Source of the DNA: Paraliobacillus sp. PM-2
GTDB lineage: Bacteria > Bacillota > Bacilli > Bacillales > Amphibacillaceae
Assembly: GCF_001368815.1 (NCBI RefSeq)
Contig: NZ_CTEI01000001.1
Location: 1,736,001 to 1,800,000, forward strand
Direction of reading: 5' to 3'
Length of the DNA: 64,000 nt
Position numbers and translations under genes: made by a program. Below are positions 16,838-25,407 of the stretch, one piece after another; the first letter of the stretch is position 1; each line of letters begins with the position of its first letter. The notes below the pieces were generated by a model. It saw only the letters and a program-made list of their open reading frames with translations, made no database searches and was not told the DNA's origin.

Positions 16838-18499
16838 TTAGTTTGCTAATAAATTTATTTTTCTTAAAACTTCATTATCAATATTATCTTTCCATATTGG
16901 AGCATGATTGTTACTTAATGATAAAAGCGTATTAAGGAGTTCTTTTATAATGTTTGGTGATTCTTTAACTTTATCTTCTTTAAAAATAACCTCAAATAAA
17001 TCTGTAAATTGACTTAATGTTATAGGGACAATCTGCAATGACATTGAAGTGTCATCAGATCTATACCAAATACCAATTCTAAATGTTTCTGCTGTATTAG
17101 TATCAATATTATTGGCAAGGAAAATACCATAGACTCTTTTATACTTCATCTCATAATGTTCAACATATTGTGCAACATGTCTTCTAACAGGCTCTCCTTC
17201 TGCAGCCTCTTGACGAGAGCTACTAGTCAATGTTACCTCCATGACTACAACAAAATCTTCGTACTCAAATACCATATCAGGACCATTTCCTGGTGCATGC
17301 CTTATTGGTAAAAAACTACGATCAATTGTAAATCTTCTAGCCTCCCATGGCTTATTAACTAATGAATTTAACGCTAAGAATGCACGCCAAATACTCCATT
17401 CCAAATAAGTAGGTGCTTCACCAGAAGGTATTAATTTCGACTTTCTCGGTTTTTGTAGTGCTTTTAGATAATCTAAAATATTCTGCCATTCATTAGGTTG
17501 CTGATCAGCATACTTCTTTTCAAGAACATGGATCCATTTATTTTCCAAATTAATTCTTAATAACGATAACTCTTCAATAGACAAATTCACTAGACTAGGT
17601 AATTGGTTTATTGGTTCATTATTTTTCACAAACAAACTGTATAACTCTCTTATAGCCCTTATAGATTCATTTTCATCATCTGTCGGAAGGGAAGCACCTT
17701 TTCCCAAGATATCCTGGTAATCTTTGTCTAATATTGGTTGGTAAGGTGTACTTAAAATTTGCTCTACGATCACTTTCTTATGTATAGCAATACTTAGCTT
17801 TGAACCCTCTTCATTAAAAAGTCCGGTCAATTTAAGATATCTTATGTTCACATCAGCATAAAAGCGTAAGCTATCCGCTGAGACACTTTTTGGTCTTTTA
17901 GAGGCAGTCTCTCGAAATTTATTATCAAACTTCCTTTTATCTTTAGAATTATTCCTTTTCTTTCTATATGTGATTATTTCTGAGACTATTAAACTAATAT
18001 CTTTCATACTATGCTTAAAAATTATAATGGAAGCCATTTCATTCTTTGTAATCTCAGGAATCTCTCCTAAACTGTCTAGTTGATCAATTATTTCTAGAAC
18101 TAACCTTAGAGGCGAGAAAGGTTCAATTTTTTCCTTGGTAAGTAAATGTATTTTGGAAGGTAATTGATGAGCTAAAAGAGCTCTTAAAAAACACTCTTCC
18201 GCCTCTGGTAATGAAGTTGTATTAATTAATCTTCTTCCATTCTCAGTTATTATGTGCGTATCATCATTAATAAAACCTAGTCTAATTAAATTCAGACGCC
18301 ACTTTCTAGAAATAGTATTATCACTGTTAGTTTTCAGGCTCACAACTCCTTCTTTATCAAGAAGGAGAGCCATACCCTCTTCATTTTCTTTGGAAAAGTT
18401 ACCATGAAATGGTGAGTTTACTAGAACTTCAAGTCCATCTTTCAGTCTTTTTGGATTTCTAACTCCGTTATCTGCAATAAGCCAAGGTTTGATAGCCAT
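16838..18499 (-). CDS. AlwI-family type II (type IIS) restriction endonuclease
   Basis: This 553-aa protein resembles the AlwI/MlyI/N.BstNBI nuclease family. The N-terminus has the PWLIADNGVRNPKRLKDGL and NSPFHGNF segments; the C-terminal nuclease core has GPD408, E421-V-T423 and the downstream EGEPVRRH at 435-441, as expected for a PD-(D/E)XK site. Known members recognise short asymmetric sites such as GGATC or GAGTC and cut outside them or nick. The start has AGGAGG upstream. It lies 15 bp after the double methylase, forming a standard RM pair. The recognition site is not predictable from sequence alone. Confidence 0.75.
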   Translation of the reverse strand: MAIKPWLIADNGVRNPKRLKDGLEVLVNSPFHGNFSKENEEGMALLLDKEGVVSLKTNSDNTISRKWRLNLIRLGFINDDTHIITENGRRLINTTSLPEAEECFLRALLAHQLPSKIHLLTKEKIEPFSPLRLVLEIIDQLDSLGEIPEITKNEMASIIIFKHSMKDISLIVSEIITYRKKRNNSKDKRKFDNKFRETASKRPKSVSADSLRFYADVNIRYLKLTGLFNEEGSKLSIAIHKKVIVEQILSTPYQPILDKDYQDILGKGASLPTDDENESIRAIRELYSLFVKNNEPINQLPSLVNLSIEELSLLRINLENKWIHVLEKKYADQQPNEWQNILDYLKALQKPRKSKLIPSGEAPTYLEWSIWRAFLALNSLVNKPWEARRFTIDRSFLPIRHAPGNGPDMVFEYEDFVVVMEVTLTSSSRQEAAEGEPVRRHVAQYVEHYEMKYKRVYGIFLANNIDTNTAETFRIGIWYRSDDTSMSLQIVPITLSQFTDLFEVIFKEDKVKESPNIIKELLNTLLSLSNNHAPIWKDNIDNEVLRKINLLAN

Positions 18500-18514
18500 A
18501 AAATATACCTCCTG

Positions 18515-20419
18515 TTAGTAACCTATGAATATAAACTCTTCTACCCTGTTGTTATTACTACCGACTTTATTTCTTTGATTACCAAAAGAATAAAGATGAT
18601 CTACAGCAACAACATCAACATTCCTTTTATATCTTGCCAATAGTTCTAGCATTTCATCTTTTGTCGGCAGAGAATTAGAAGAATACGAAACTAATAAAAT
18701 GCTATCCTGATGTTTTTTAAATAATAAATCGAAAGCACTGTATGCACCATTCCGAGTGCTAAATGGTGTAGGATAGCTTTTGAATTTCTTTGTTTTGGTG
18801 TGTTGCTGAATTTCTATACCTTTCCAATCAATCGCTAACCCCTCAACAAAATGATACCTTCTAATGTATTCATTATCAGAATGCGGGCTAAAATATGGTG
18901 GATCGATATAAACTAAGTCAGCTTTTTTTCTAACATTTAAAGCATCACCATGTCTTGACTTATTTTTTTTTCCATTATCAAATACTGCATCATTATATAC
19001 CTTCACAGCATTCAAAAAGTGCTCTCGGAGATTTACTTTTAAGTCTTTACGACCATCATCATATTTATCCAATCCAGTGTAAGTAAAAATACCCCTCGGT
19101 CTTCTCTTCATACATGCTCTTATTAATGAAGACATCGCTAAGGCTTCTTTCTTTTTATTTCGTAACAATGGTATATTTGCTCTTAAATTATCAATAAAAA
19201 GGTTATCTTCATTACTGAAATAAATCCCTTCAAAGGTATTAGAAACAAAATCATCAGAATTCTCATTTACTCTGAGTAATTTATTTATATCACTTTCAGT
19301 TAGGATTGTATTATTGTTTTCAATTAGTGCCTTAGTAAAAACGGATGCCATCCCCATGTAATCATTACTTAAAACTTCTTTTCCTTGTGTCTTAAACATA
19401 TAAGAAACTATACCACTTCCAGAGAACAAGTCCGCAACTGTCTCAAATTCAAAAACAGAAGCTACAGACCAAATGACATCAATTAGATTCCTTTTACTAC
19501 CCATGAATCGGGTAGAGGGATATTTAGACACTTGATCAGGAAGAGTAATTTGATCAGGTACAACCTTAAAGTTTTTTTTAGGTTCTACTCTAACAAGTAC
19601 ATCTTCTCCTCGTCTTTTATTCCCTTTACTATTTATATTTCTCTTTGTCTGATGGACACTTATATCAAACTCACTATAAAGGTTATGGACTAGCTCATGG
19701 TTTGAATTAGTAAGAAGTACATGGCAACCTAATTCATGCAATCTCTTCACTTCCATCGCTAATTCTATATGATCTTCTTCATAAAACTGTTCCTTGGTAT
19801 ACCTTTTAAAATCTGAGTACTCACTTATAGGAAGGTAAGGAGGATCTAAAAAAATAAAATCTCCAGGATTTGCATATTTTTGCAATACAGATTTATAATC
19901 ACCTTTAATAATTAACTTATTCTGCAACATTTCACTTACTGCTCTTAGATTTTCTTCATTACAAATATTTGGGTTTTTGTAATGACCATATGGAACGTTA
20001 AATTCACCTTTTCTGTTAACACGATATAATCCATTAAAACATGTTCTATTAAGATAGATTGTACGAGCAGCTCTCTCTATTTTAGAAAGTTTAGAAATGT
20101 CATTTTTTCTAACATTTAAGAAAAAATCATGTTCATTAGGCATACTCTTCAACAACTTAATAACTTCTTCCACATCAGAAGCAATTGATTTATAGAGATT
20201 AATGAGTTCTTCGTTCACATCTGCAATCACTGCATTTTGAGGCTCTAAGTCAAAAAACAATGCCCCTCCCCCAATAAAAGGTTCAATGTATTTATTAAAT
20301 TGTCCTTTTTTAGGACTTGCATCTCTAAGGATATCTAGCATTTGTGTTTTTCCACCAGCCCACTTTAGAACTGGTTTTGCTTTTCGTAATTCTAAGTTGT
20401 CAAATAAAGTATTTTGCAT
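18515..20419 (-). CDS. Fused double N6-adenine DNA methyltransferase of the RM system
   Basis: This 634-aa protein contains two Dam-like (D12 class, alpha) methylases in one chain. Domain one has KWAGGKT at 19-25, FIGGGALFF at 48-56 and DPPY at 192-195. Domain two has FMGSKR at 305-310, DLFSGSGIVSY at 330-340 and DPPY at 506-509. Two methylases are what an asymmetric type IIS site needs, one per strand, as in FokI-type fusions. Both catalytic motifs are intact. It precedes the AlwI-like nuclease in the same operon, so protection would be made before cleavage. Confidence 0.9.
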   Translation of the reverse strand: MQNTLFDNLELRKAKPVLKWAGGKTQMLDILRDASPKKGQFNKYIEPFIGGGALFFDLEPQNAVIADVNEELINLYKSIASDVEEVIKLLKSMPNEHDFFLNVRKNDISKLSKIERAARTIYLNRTCFNGLYRVNRKGEFNVPYGHYKNPNICNEENLRAVSEMLQNKLIIKGDYKSVLQKYANPGDFIFLDPPYLPISEYSDFKRYTKEQFYEEDHIELAMEVKRLHELGCHVLLTNSNHELVHNLYSEFDISVHQTKRNINSKGNKRRGEDVLVRVEPKKNFKVVPDQITLPDQVSKYPSTRFMGSKRNLIDVIWSVASVFEFETVADLFSGSGIVSYMFKTQGKEVLSNDYMGMASVFTKALIENNNTILTESDINKLLRVNENSDDFVSNTFEGIYFSNEDNLFIDNLRANIPLLRNKKKEALAMSSLIRACMKRRPRGIFTYTGLDKYDDGRKDLKVNLREHFLNAVKVYNDAVFDNGKKNKSRHGDALNVRKKADLVYIDPPYFSPHSDNEYIRRYHFVEGLAIDWKGIEIQQHTKTKKFKSYPTPFSTRNGAYSAFDLLFKKHQDSILLVSYSSNSLPTKDEMLELLARYKRNVDVVAVDHLYSFGNQRNKVGSNNNRVEEFIFIGY

Positions 20420-20467
20420 TTTTCTAATATCTCCTTAACCAATTTTGAAACTATTGGTTCAATTTAT

Positions 20468-20686
20468 CTATTCGATTTCCACACCTTGCTCTTGAAGGTA
20501 TTTAATAATCAAACTTTCTACTAAGGTTGATTTGTTATAGTTATTATCCTTACAGTGACTAGCCAATATAGTCTTAATTCTATCATCCAAACTAAAAGTG
20601 ACAGGTTTTCTTCTTTGACCAGATTTCACTTGAGTTGTTTCTTTTGTATGAACACTAAAAGTCTTACTATAACTCACTTCACTCAT
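20468..20686 (-). CDS. Small ribbon-helix-helix-like protein, possible RM controller
   Basis: This protein of about 72 aa ends in a compact domain with a short strand (KPVTFSLDDRIKTILASHC) and two helices (KSTLVESLIIKYLQEQG), the pattern of ribbon-helix-helix repressors. The start was placed at the ATG at 20686, with GGGGAG 8 nt upstream; the ATG seven codons earlier lacks an SD. It lies 48 bp before the double methylase and downstream of a 28-bp palindrome (20805-20832) that may be its operator. A role in timing methylase and nuclease expression is an inference. Confidence 0.6.
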   Translation of the reverse strand: MSEVSYSKTFSVHTKETTQVKSGQRRKPVTFSLDDRIKTILASHCKDNNYNKSTLVESLIIKYLQEQGVEIE

Positions 20687-20804
20687 CCCCTTAACTCCCC
20701 AATCCATTTAAAAACATCTGAAGTTTAATATCTTAACTAGTTTAATTTATTCATTTTATACTTCTTACAATACATACTTCGACATTTTTAAAGAAATTCC
20801 TGTA

Positions 20805-20832
20805 ATAAATTTAATAAACTTATTAAATTTAT
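20805..20832. promoter_or_regulatory. 28-bp perfect palindrome in the divergent RM / exported-protein promoter region
   Basis: ATAAATTTAATAA-AC-TTATTAAATTTAT, 13-bp arms. It lies between the minus-strand RHH-RM operon and the plus-strand exported protein gene, and could be the RHH operator for either or both. The AT-richness lowers its significance. Confidence 0.45.
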
Positions 20833-20997
20833 TTTGACAGATTTCAGGCTATTTTTGCAACTTTTTTTTTATTTAATGATTTTTTTTACTTATTTAATGG
20901 TAATATGGTAACATAAGTAAAGGAATATTATACCAAGTAAATATACAGCATTATATATTACCAAAAGTTAGATAAATAAACTCTCGGAGGCGATTTA

Positions 20998-22068
20998 GTG
21001 AAACGTCTTAATAAAAAAGCGGTCACCGCAACTGTTGCTTTAGTTGGAACATTAGTGTTAGGAAGTACAGTGTATGGATTAGCACAATCCAAACACTTAC
21101 AAGAAACAAGAACAGCAATTGAGCAAGAACAGGAAAGTCTAGACAGTCTATCTGCAAAGTTAGAGAGTTACCAATCAAAAGACGGTTACTTATCTAAAGA
21201 TTTAACTGTTGAAAAGTTAGATGAGATTAAAAACTCTTTGAACTTGGTAAAGGATTCTTACATTGACTTTCATATCGAGAAGGATGACCTAAAAGAGGAT
21301 ATAAAGGTCATCAAGATCGATAAGAAGGCTATTAAACAAGAATTAAAGGTATTAAACAGAAAGTTGATTGTACAAAAGGCGGTAAATAGTCTCTTTGAAG
21401 ACGATGTTCTTATTGGTAACAAGGTGTCTAAGCAAGCAATTGCTCATCCTATAACTGAGGGTCAGATAAATTTAGTAAAGACTAAGTACATCGGTTCAGT
21501 TAGTGTGGGTTCTAAGTGGGAGAATGCTATTAAGTCTATTGTAGACGAAGCTACTTCACAGTTAAAACAGGTTAGAAAAGCTGAACAAGAGGTTATCAAA
21601 GCGTATAAGAATAACTCAGTGATAGAAGGGGTATCTAGAGACACTTATAAAAAAGCTAAGACGGAAGTGGATAAAGTAGTAAATCAAACTATTAAGGATA
21701 CTTTATCAGGTAATTTAGGAAAAGTGTTAGAAGTGATTGAAGATAATGAAGCTGAGTCTGAAAGATTAGCTAAGGAAAAGGAACAAGCTGAGGCACAACA
21801 AGTTCAGAAACAGTCTACTAGTGGTACTAAGTCTAGTAGTAGCACTTCTACTAAGTCTAGTACTACTACAACTAAGAAGTCTACTAGTAGTAGCGGTACA
21901 ACTACTAAAAAACCTTCTAGTGGCAACACTAGCGGTAGTAAGTCTGATGGGTCTTGGACTGCTGAGGATGTGGTTAAGACTGGCGAAGGTAGTATAAAAA
22001 ACCATGGTGGTTCTCAAGAGGGGTCTAATACTTATGAGACTGGAACTTTCGTAATACCCTCTAATTAA
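20998..22068 (+). CDS. Exported or membrane-anchored coiled-coil protein with Ser/Thr-rich tail
   Basis: This 356-aa protein starts at GTG with CGGAGG upstream. Residues 1-28 form a basic-hydrophobic signal or anchor (LNKKAVTATVALVGTLVLGS). Residues 31-135 and 235-268 are Lys/Glu-rich and look coiled-coil. A middle region with KAVNSLFE and a later QLKQVRKAEQEVIKAYKN segment loosely recalls Cry1Ac D-VI-related repeats. Residues 275-315 are almost only Ser, Thr, Lys and Gly, followed by a unique tail ending TGTFVIPSN. It is probably a surface or secreted protein encoded by the island. No enzyme motif was seen. It is divergent from the RM operon. Confidence 0.7.
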   Translation: MKRLNKKAVTATVALVGTLVLGSTVYGLAQSKHLQETRTAIEQEQESLDSLSAKLESYQSKDGYLSKDLTVEKLDEIKNSLNLVKDSYIDFHIEKDDLKEDIKVIKIDKKAIKQELKVLNRKLIVQKAVNSLFEDDVLIGNKVSKQAIAHPITEGQINLVKTKYIGSVSVGSKWENAIKSIVDEATSQLKQVRKAEQEVIKAYKNNSVIEGVSRDTYKKAKTEVDKVVNQTIKDTLSGNLGKVLEVIEDNEAESERLAKEKEQAEAQQVQKQSTSGTKSSSSTSTKSSTTTTKKSTSSSGTTTKKPSSGNTSGSKSDGSWTAEDVVKTGEGSIKNHGGSQEGSNTYETGTFVIPSN

Positions 22069-22110
22069 GTAAAACTTATTTTACCTTTTCTGTTACTTAA
22101 CTACTTAAAT

Positions 22111-22157
22111 AGGTCTAAAGATGTTGATAACTTTTCAATATCTTTAGACCTTTTTAT
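22111..22157 (+). terminator. Terminator after the exported coiled-coil protein
   Basis: AGGTCTAAAGAT (22111-22122) pairs perfectly with ATCTTTAGACCT (22140-22151), followed by TTTTATTT. Confidence 0.9.
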
Positions 22158-22189
22158 TTGTAGTGTAATATGAAGGGAGTGGTATATTA

Positions 22190-22336
22190 GTGAGAAGGAA
22201 CAAGCAAAAGTTGTTATCTTTACTGGTGTTGACGTTTGTACTATTACAAACAATTTTTTCACCTTTTTCAGTTTTTGCTACTACGAGTTCTAACTCCGTT
22301 AGTTCTACAACTACAGCGCACTGCAAAATTCAATAA
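22190..22336 (+). pseudogene. Truncated secreted-protein gene (signal peptide plus a few residues)
   Basis: A GTG with a good SD (AAGGGAG) opens a 48-codon frame. Residues 1-30 are a classical signal peptide (basic start, LLSLLVLTFVLL, then VFA cleavage region), followed by a Ser/Thr-rich stretch. The frame then ends abruptly after AHCKIQ, where base composition changes. This looks like the 5' remnant of an exported protein whose remainder was deleted when the neighbouring recombinase segment arrived. It stands just after the terminator of the exported coiled-coil protein and was probably its partner. A genuine short secreted peptide is less likely. Confidence 0.5.
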
Positions 22337-22663
22337 ATCAATTAAACAGATGCGAACAAATTAGAACACTCCTACAAAAGCCACAAATATTTTCATTTCA
22401 AAAGACACCCACCCTCCCCTCACCAACAATTTATTTTCTCTAAACGGTTTATTATGGGACAGCGTTAATTGTTGTCCAGTCCACCATTTTCACTTTTTGT
22501 CGTGTGAAGAATAATAATATCCAATCATTTCTTACAAAAAATACTGAATATCATTAGTCCTTCTGCTTTTAAAGAAACTGTTACTATATTTTTTTTAGAA
22601 AAAGTAGAGGACAAAAAGTAGGTAGTTTGGACAGCTATTCGCTTACTTTTTCCGAAATAGGAT
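22337..22663. other. Non-coding stretch with an imperfect inverted repeat
   Basis: No gene was seen. GTCCACCATTTTCACTTTTTGTC (22481-22503 region) is mirrored at 22611-22633: the outer GTCCA and the inner ACTTTTTGTC blocks match with equal spacing. This may be a recombinase or regulator site for the following genes. Confidence 0.45.
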
Positions 22664-23302
22664 GTGGTTAAAATGAAATTTTATCAAAGATTGAAAAATG
22701 TCATGCTGGAACTTTCAGTAGAAGAATCGACACAGGCAAATGAATATGGCAAAGAGGTAATCAAGGAGACATACGAGTATATTTTGAAAGGACGCTACAC
22801 GAATATCAAACATAAGCAAATTATTCTCAACAACATTGAGCTGTCACCAAAAGAGATTGCTAAACAATATCATCAATCTGAGCAAGCTATCACTAAAGCA
22901 AGGTATAGAATTTTTAAAGATTTAGAATCAAGATTATCTAAAAATTATTTATCTTATCTTGAGCAAAGAGATTGGGTGAAAGCAGCTGACCTTCTCTTTC
23001 TAGCAAAATCACACAATTTAAGTCAAAACTATTTACTTGATAGTTTCCTAAAAGAATTGAATCAGTCAATAAGGAATCAAAATAAACTAGCCTACACATC
23101 CTATCAGCTTAAAGATTGTGCAAAAGAATTAAAACTTTTACGTCTCTATTCCTATCCAATGATGTCAGATTTATTATCGGAGTTTGATTCTAGCAGTCTA
23201 CAAAAATTAGTCTTTTTAATATTACTATTAGATGGAAAAGTGGGTTCTTCTACTGATCGTCATCAGCTATTTCGCATTCTTGCCAACGGAAATCACCAAT
23301 AG
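22664..23302 (+). CDS. Unknown helix-turn-helix protein next to a serine recombinase
   Basis: This 212-aa protein is not recognised. Residues about 60-85 (LSPKEIAKQYHQSEQAITKARYRIF) look like a sigma-like or LuxR-like helix-turn-helix, and the rest is helical and Leu-rich. The initiator is GTG at 22664 or the ATG three codons later. Directly after its stop, the next frame stays open for another 35 codons to 23399 (ITNSVKDKY...), so the gene may have suffered a frameshift near its 3' end. It precedes the recombinase by 132 bp on the same strand and could be a regulator or helper of it. Confidence 0.5.
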   Translation: MVKMKFYQRLKNVMLELSVEESTQANEYGKEVIKETYEYILKGRYTNIKHKQIILNNIELSPKEIAKQYHQSEQAITKARYRIFKDLESRLSKNYLSYLEQRDWVKAADLLFLAKSHNLSQNYLLDSFLKELNQSIRNQNKLAYTSYQLKDCAKELKLLRLYSYPMMSDLLSEFDSSSLQKLVFLILLLDGKVGSSTDRHQLFRILANGNHQ

Positions 23303-23434
23303 TGTAAAAGATAAGTATACCTTTGTTTACAGTTATGCCTTAAATAGAAAGCTTGGTATATCTCGTCTTATTAATATTCAAAATTGCATTTTAGAGTGAT
23401 TTTTTAAGATACCTAAAGAAAGGAGTATTTCTAT

Positions 23435-24049
23435 ATGCTTATAGGTTATGCTCGGGTAAGCTCTCAAGGGCAAAATTTAGCCCGACAGGAGGAAAGTTTG
23501 GTTCTTGCTGGCTGTGATAAAATATTCAAAGAAAAAGCCTCTGGTGGTGATTTTAATCGCCCACAGTGGCAAGCTCTTTGTCGCTTTGTGCGGGAAGGGG
23601 ATTGTGTAGTTGTCCATGACTTATCTCGTTTTGGTCGAAATGCAGAACAGATAAAGGTGGAGTGGGAAAGCCTTATAGAGAAAAAGGTAGATGTATGTGT
23701 TCTAAACATGCCAATCTTAAACACACAACAGTACAAAGATATGCACGGAGTTGGAAAGTTAATGATAACGATTGTATTTGAGCTAATGTCTTGGCTTGCT
23801 GAAGAAGAACGAAATCGAATTCGAGTTGCTCAGCAAGAGGGAATTAACAAAGCGAAAAAAGAAGGTAAATATAAAGGGAAACCTAAAAAATACACAAACA
23901 CTTCTACTGGTCAAGACAAACTGATTTATGAAAAGGTAATACAGATGATAAAGAATAATCAATCCATTAACCATATTGCTAAAACAACAGGAATAAGTAG
24001 ACCTACCGTTTATCGGATTAAAAATGAGCTACTTCTTCCCCATTCTTGA
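23435..24049 (+). CDS. Serine recombinase (resolvase/invertase family)
   Basis: This 204-aa small serine recombinase has YARVSS with nucleophile Ser9, a Q-L-A-R-QE segment, a DLSRFGRN motif near 63-70, and an AEEERNRIRVAQQEG E-helix near 122-136. A C-terminal helix-turn-helix follows (SINHIAKTTGISRPTVYRI, about 175-195). The length is typical for resolvases. An AAAGGAG lies upstream. It may resolve cointegrates or invert a segment, and probably came from a plasmid or transposon rather than being the island integrase. Confidence 0.9.
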   Translation: MLIGYARVSSQGQNLARQEESLVLAGCDKIFKEKASGGDFNRPQWQALCRFVREGDCVVVHDLSRFGRNAEQIKVEWESLIEKKVDVCVLNMPILNTQQYKDMHGVGKLMITIVFELMSWLAEEERNRIRVAQQEGINKAKKEGKYKGKPKKYTNTSTGQDKLIYEKVIQMIKNNQSINHIAKTTGISRPTVYRIKNELLLPHS

Positions 24050-24909
24050 TTATATTGCCATAGTCACACCCCTATTCTGAAAAAATAGAATATTTTTGTG
24101 TGTATCAACTATTTCAGTATTAAGAACGTTTTATTAGTATAATAAGAATAGAACAACAATGTTACCGTAGACTTAAGGGCAAAAAGGTTGACTGTGGTAT
24201 AAGGCGTAAACTATCAGGATAGCGCCTTATACCTCCCTTCTTTCTATGCGAAACCATCCATTTAATCCACTAATAGATCATGCTAATTATGTAACCAAGT
24301 CTAAGACGTAGAAACGACTAAACTTGTAATATAAACTGCTCTAACAAATCTACTATATTCAAACGATGAATGAACATACAAATATCGAGAAGCGCATTAT
24401 TGCAATAAAGAGCAAGCGGATGAACATATTTGTCATAAGATTAATCAAATTGATCTATTAAAGGACACAGATTTCTTAACCGATATAATAGATATCCATA
24501 TTTTTATACATATAAAAGCACAACATTATCATTACCTTTCTTGATACACGCAGGTTCTGCAGAAGGACTTAAACCTTTTTATTACTGTTAGTGCATTTTT
24601 AGCAGTCTTTTCTAACAAAGACTGCGCATTAAAGCTATACTTGGATTTTTTGATTACATAAAACTGAAATATTCAAGGGGAATTTCACTGCTCATGTCAG
24701 AACGAATTATAAATGTAAAGAGAAGAAAGAGATAGTTCATATAGCCATAATTAATCAGTGATCAGACAAAGGATAACTTAGTAAACAAGGTATCGATTAA
24801 ACCGATTACTGGTTCATTGTGGGGTAAACGTCTCTTCTTCTCTTAGTAACCTTTCTGAATATAGCCATACAATCTATCTTCAGCAGAAAACAGGAGGTGT
24901 TTTCATCTT
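24050..24909. other. 860-bp region without a convincing gene
   Basis: No supported ORF was found. A perfect 11-bp hairpin, GGTATAAGGCG (24196-24206) with CGCCTTATACC (24223-24233), lies near the start; it is followed by TCCCTTCTTTCT and could be an attenuator or terminator. A short open stretch around 24370-24545 (KYREAHYCNKEQADEH...) looks like decayed coding sequence. Confidence 0.5.
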
Positions 24910-25407
24910 ATGGGGTATATTGATCGCAACAAATATGCAGTAGATGATTTAAACAAGCTGATAAATTACAAGACCAAGAGAGGTATCTCTTTAAGATGGC
25001 AATCAAGGGCTTACAGTTATTTAAACGCTTTTCGCAGAGGAGCAGGACTCTCTCCTATTCCCTTTCCGAACCATTTGATTGAAGTAGACGTATCTATCAA
25101 AGATAGCAATGAAAGGATCAGTAAAGACCTACGTATCACTCCTAAAATGGTTGAGAAGCTAAACTTACAAACATTGCGATTAGATGCAGAACAACATCGA
25201 AAAAGGCGCTACACAGCCAATAAAGGTCAGTCCTCTCGGAAGGGGTATATCATTAACTGCAGACATCATAGCCTACAACAACGTGCAGTAATTCAAACAT
25301 TATTAGAAAAAGGCATAACAAAGACAGCAATTGCAAAACAATTGGGTATTAGTCGTAAACACGTACATTATTTACTTAATAAAGGGAAAGAAGGCACAAA
25401 ATCATGA
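24910..25407 (+). CDS. Helix-turn-helix protein coupled to an orphan DNA methylase
   Basis: This 165-aa basic protein with AGGAGGTG upstream is not assigned to a named family. Its C-terminal part (about 125-160) is a clear helix-turn-helix (AVIQTLLEKGITKTAIAKQLGISRKHVHYLL), like those of transposases and recombinases. The N-terminal half is basic and could also bind DNA. Its stop overlaps the start of the methylase by 4 bp (ATGA), so the two are translationally coupled and probably act together, as a regulator or specificity partner of the methylase. Confidence 0.6.
   Translation: MGYIDRNKYAVDDLNKLINYKTKRGISLRWQSRAYSYLNAFRRGAGLSPIPFPNHLIEVDVSIKDSNERISKDLRITPKMVEKLNLQTLRLDAEQHRKRRYTANKGQSSRKGYIINCRHHSLQQRAVIQTLLEKGITKTAIAKQLGISRKHVHYLLNKGKEGTKS

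Noticed and set aside
22144-22326. Minus-strand 60-codon ORF opposite the truncated secreted gene
   Set aside because: The plus strand has a proper SD and a clear signal peptide; the minus frame has neither.
24364-24545. Short open stretch that might be a gene (KYREAHYCNKEQ...)
   Set aside because: No start codon with an SD and no recognisable domain; kept only as possible decayed sequence in the gap entry.
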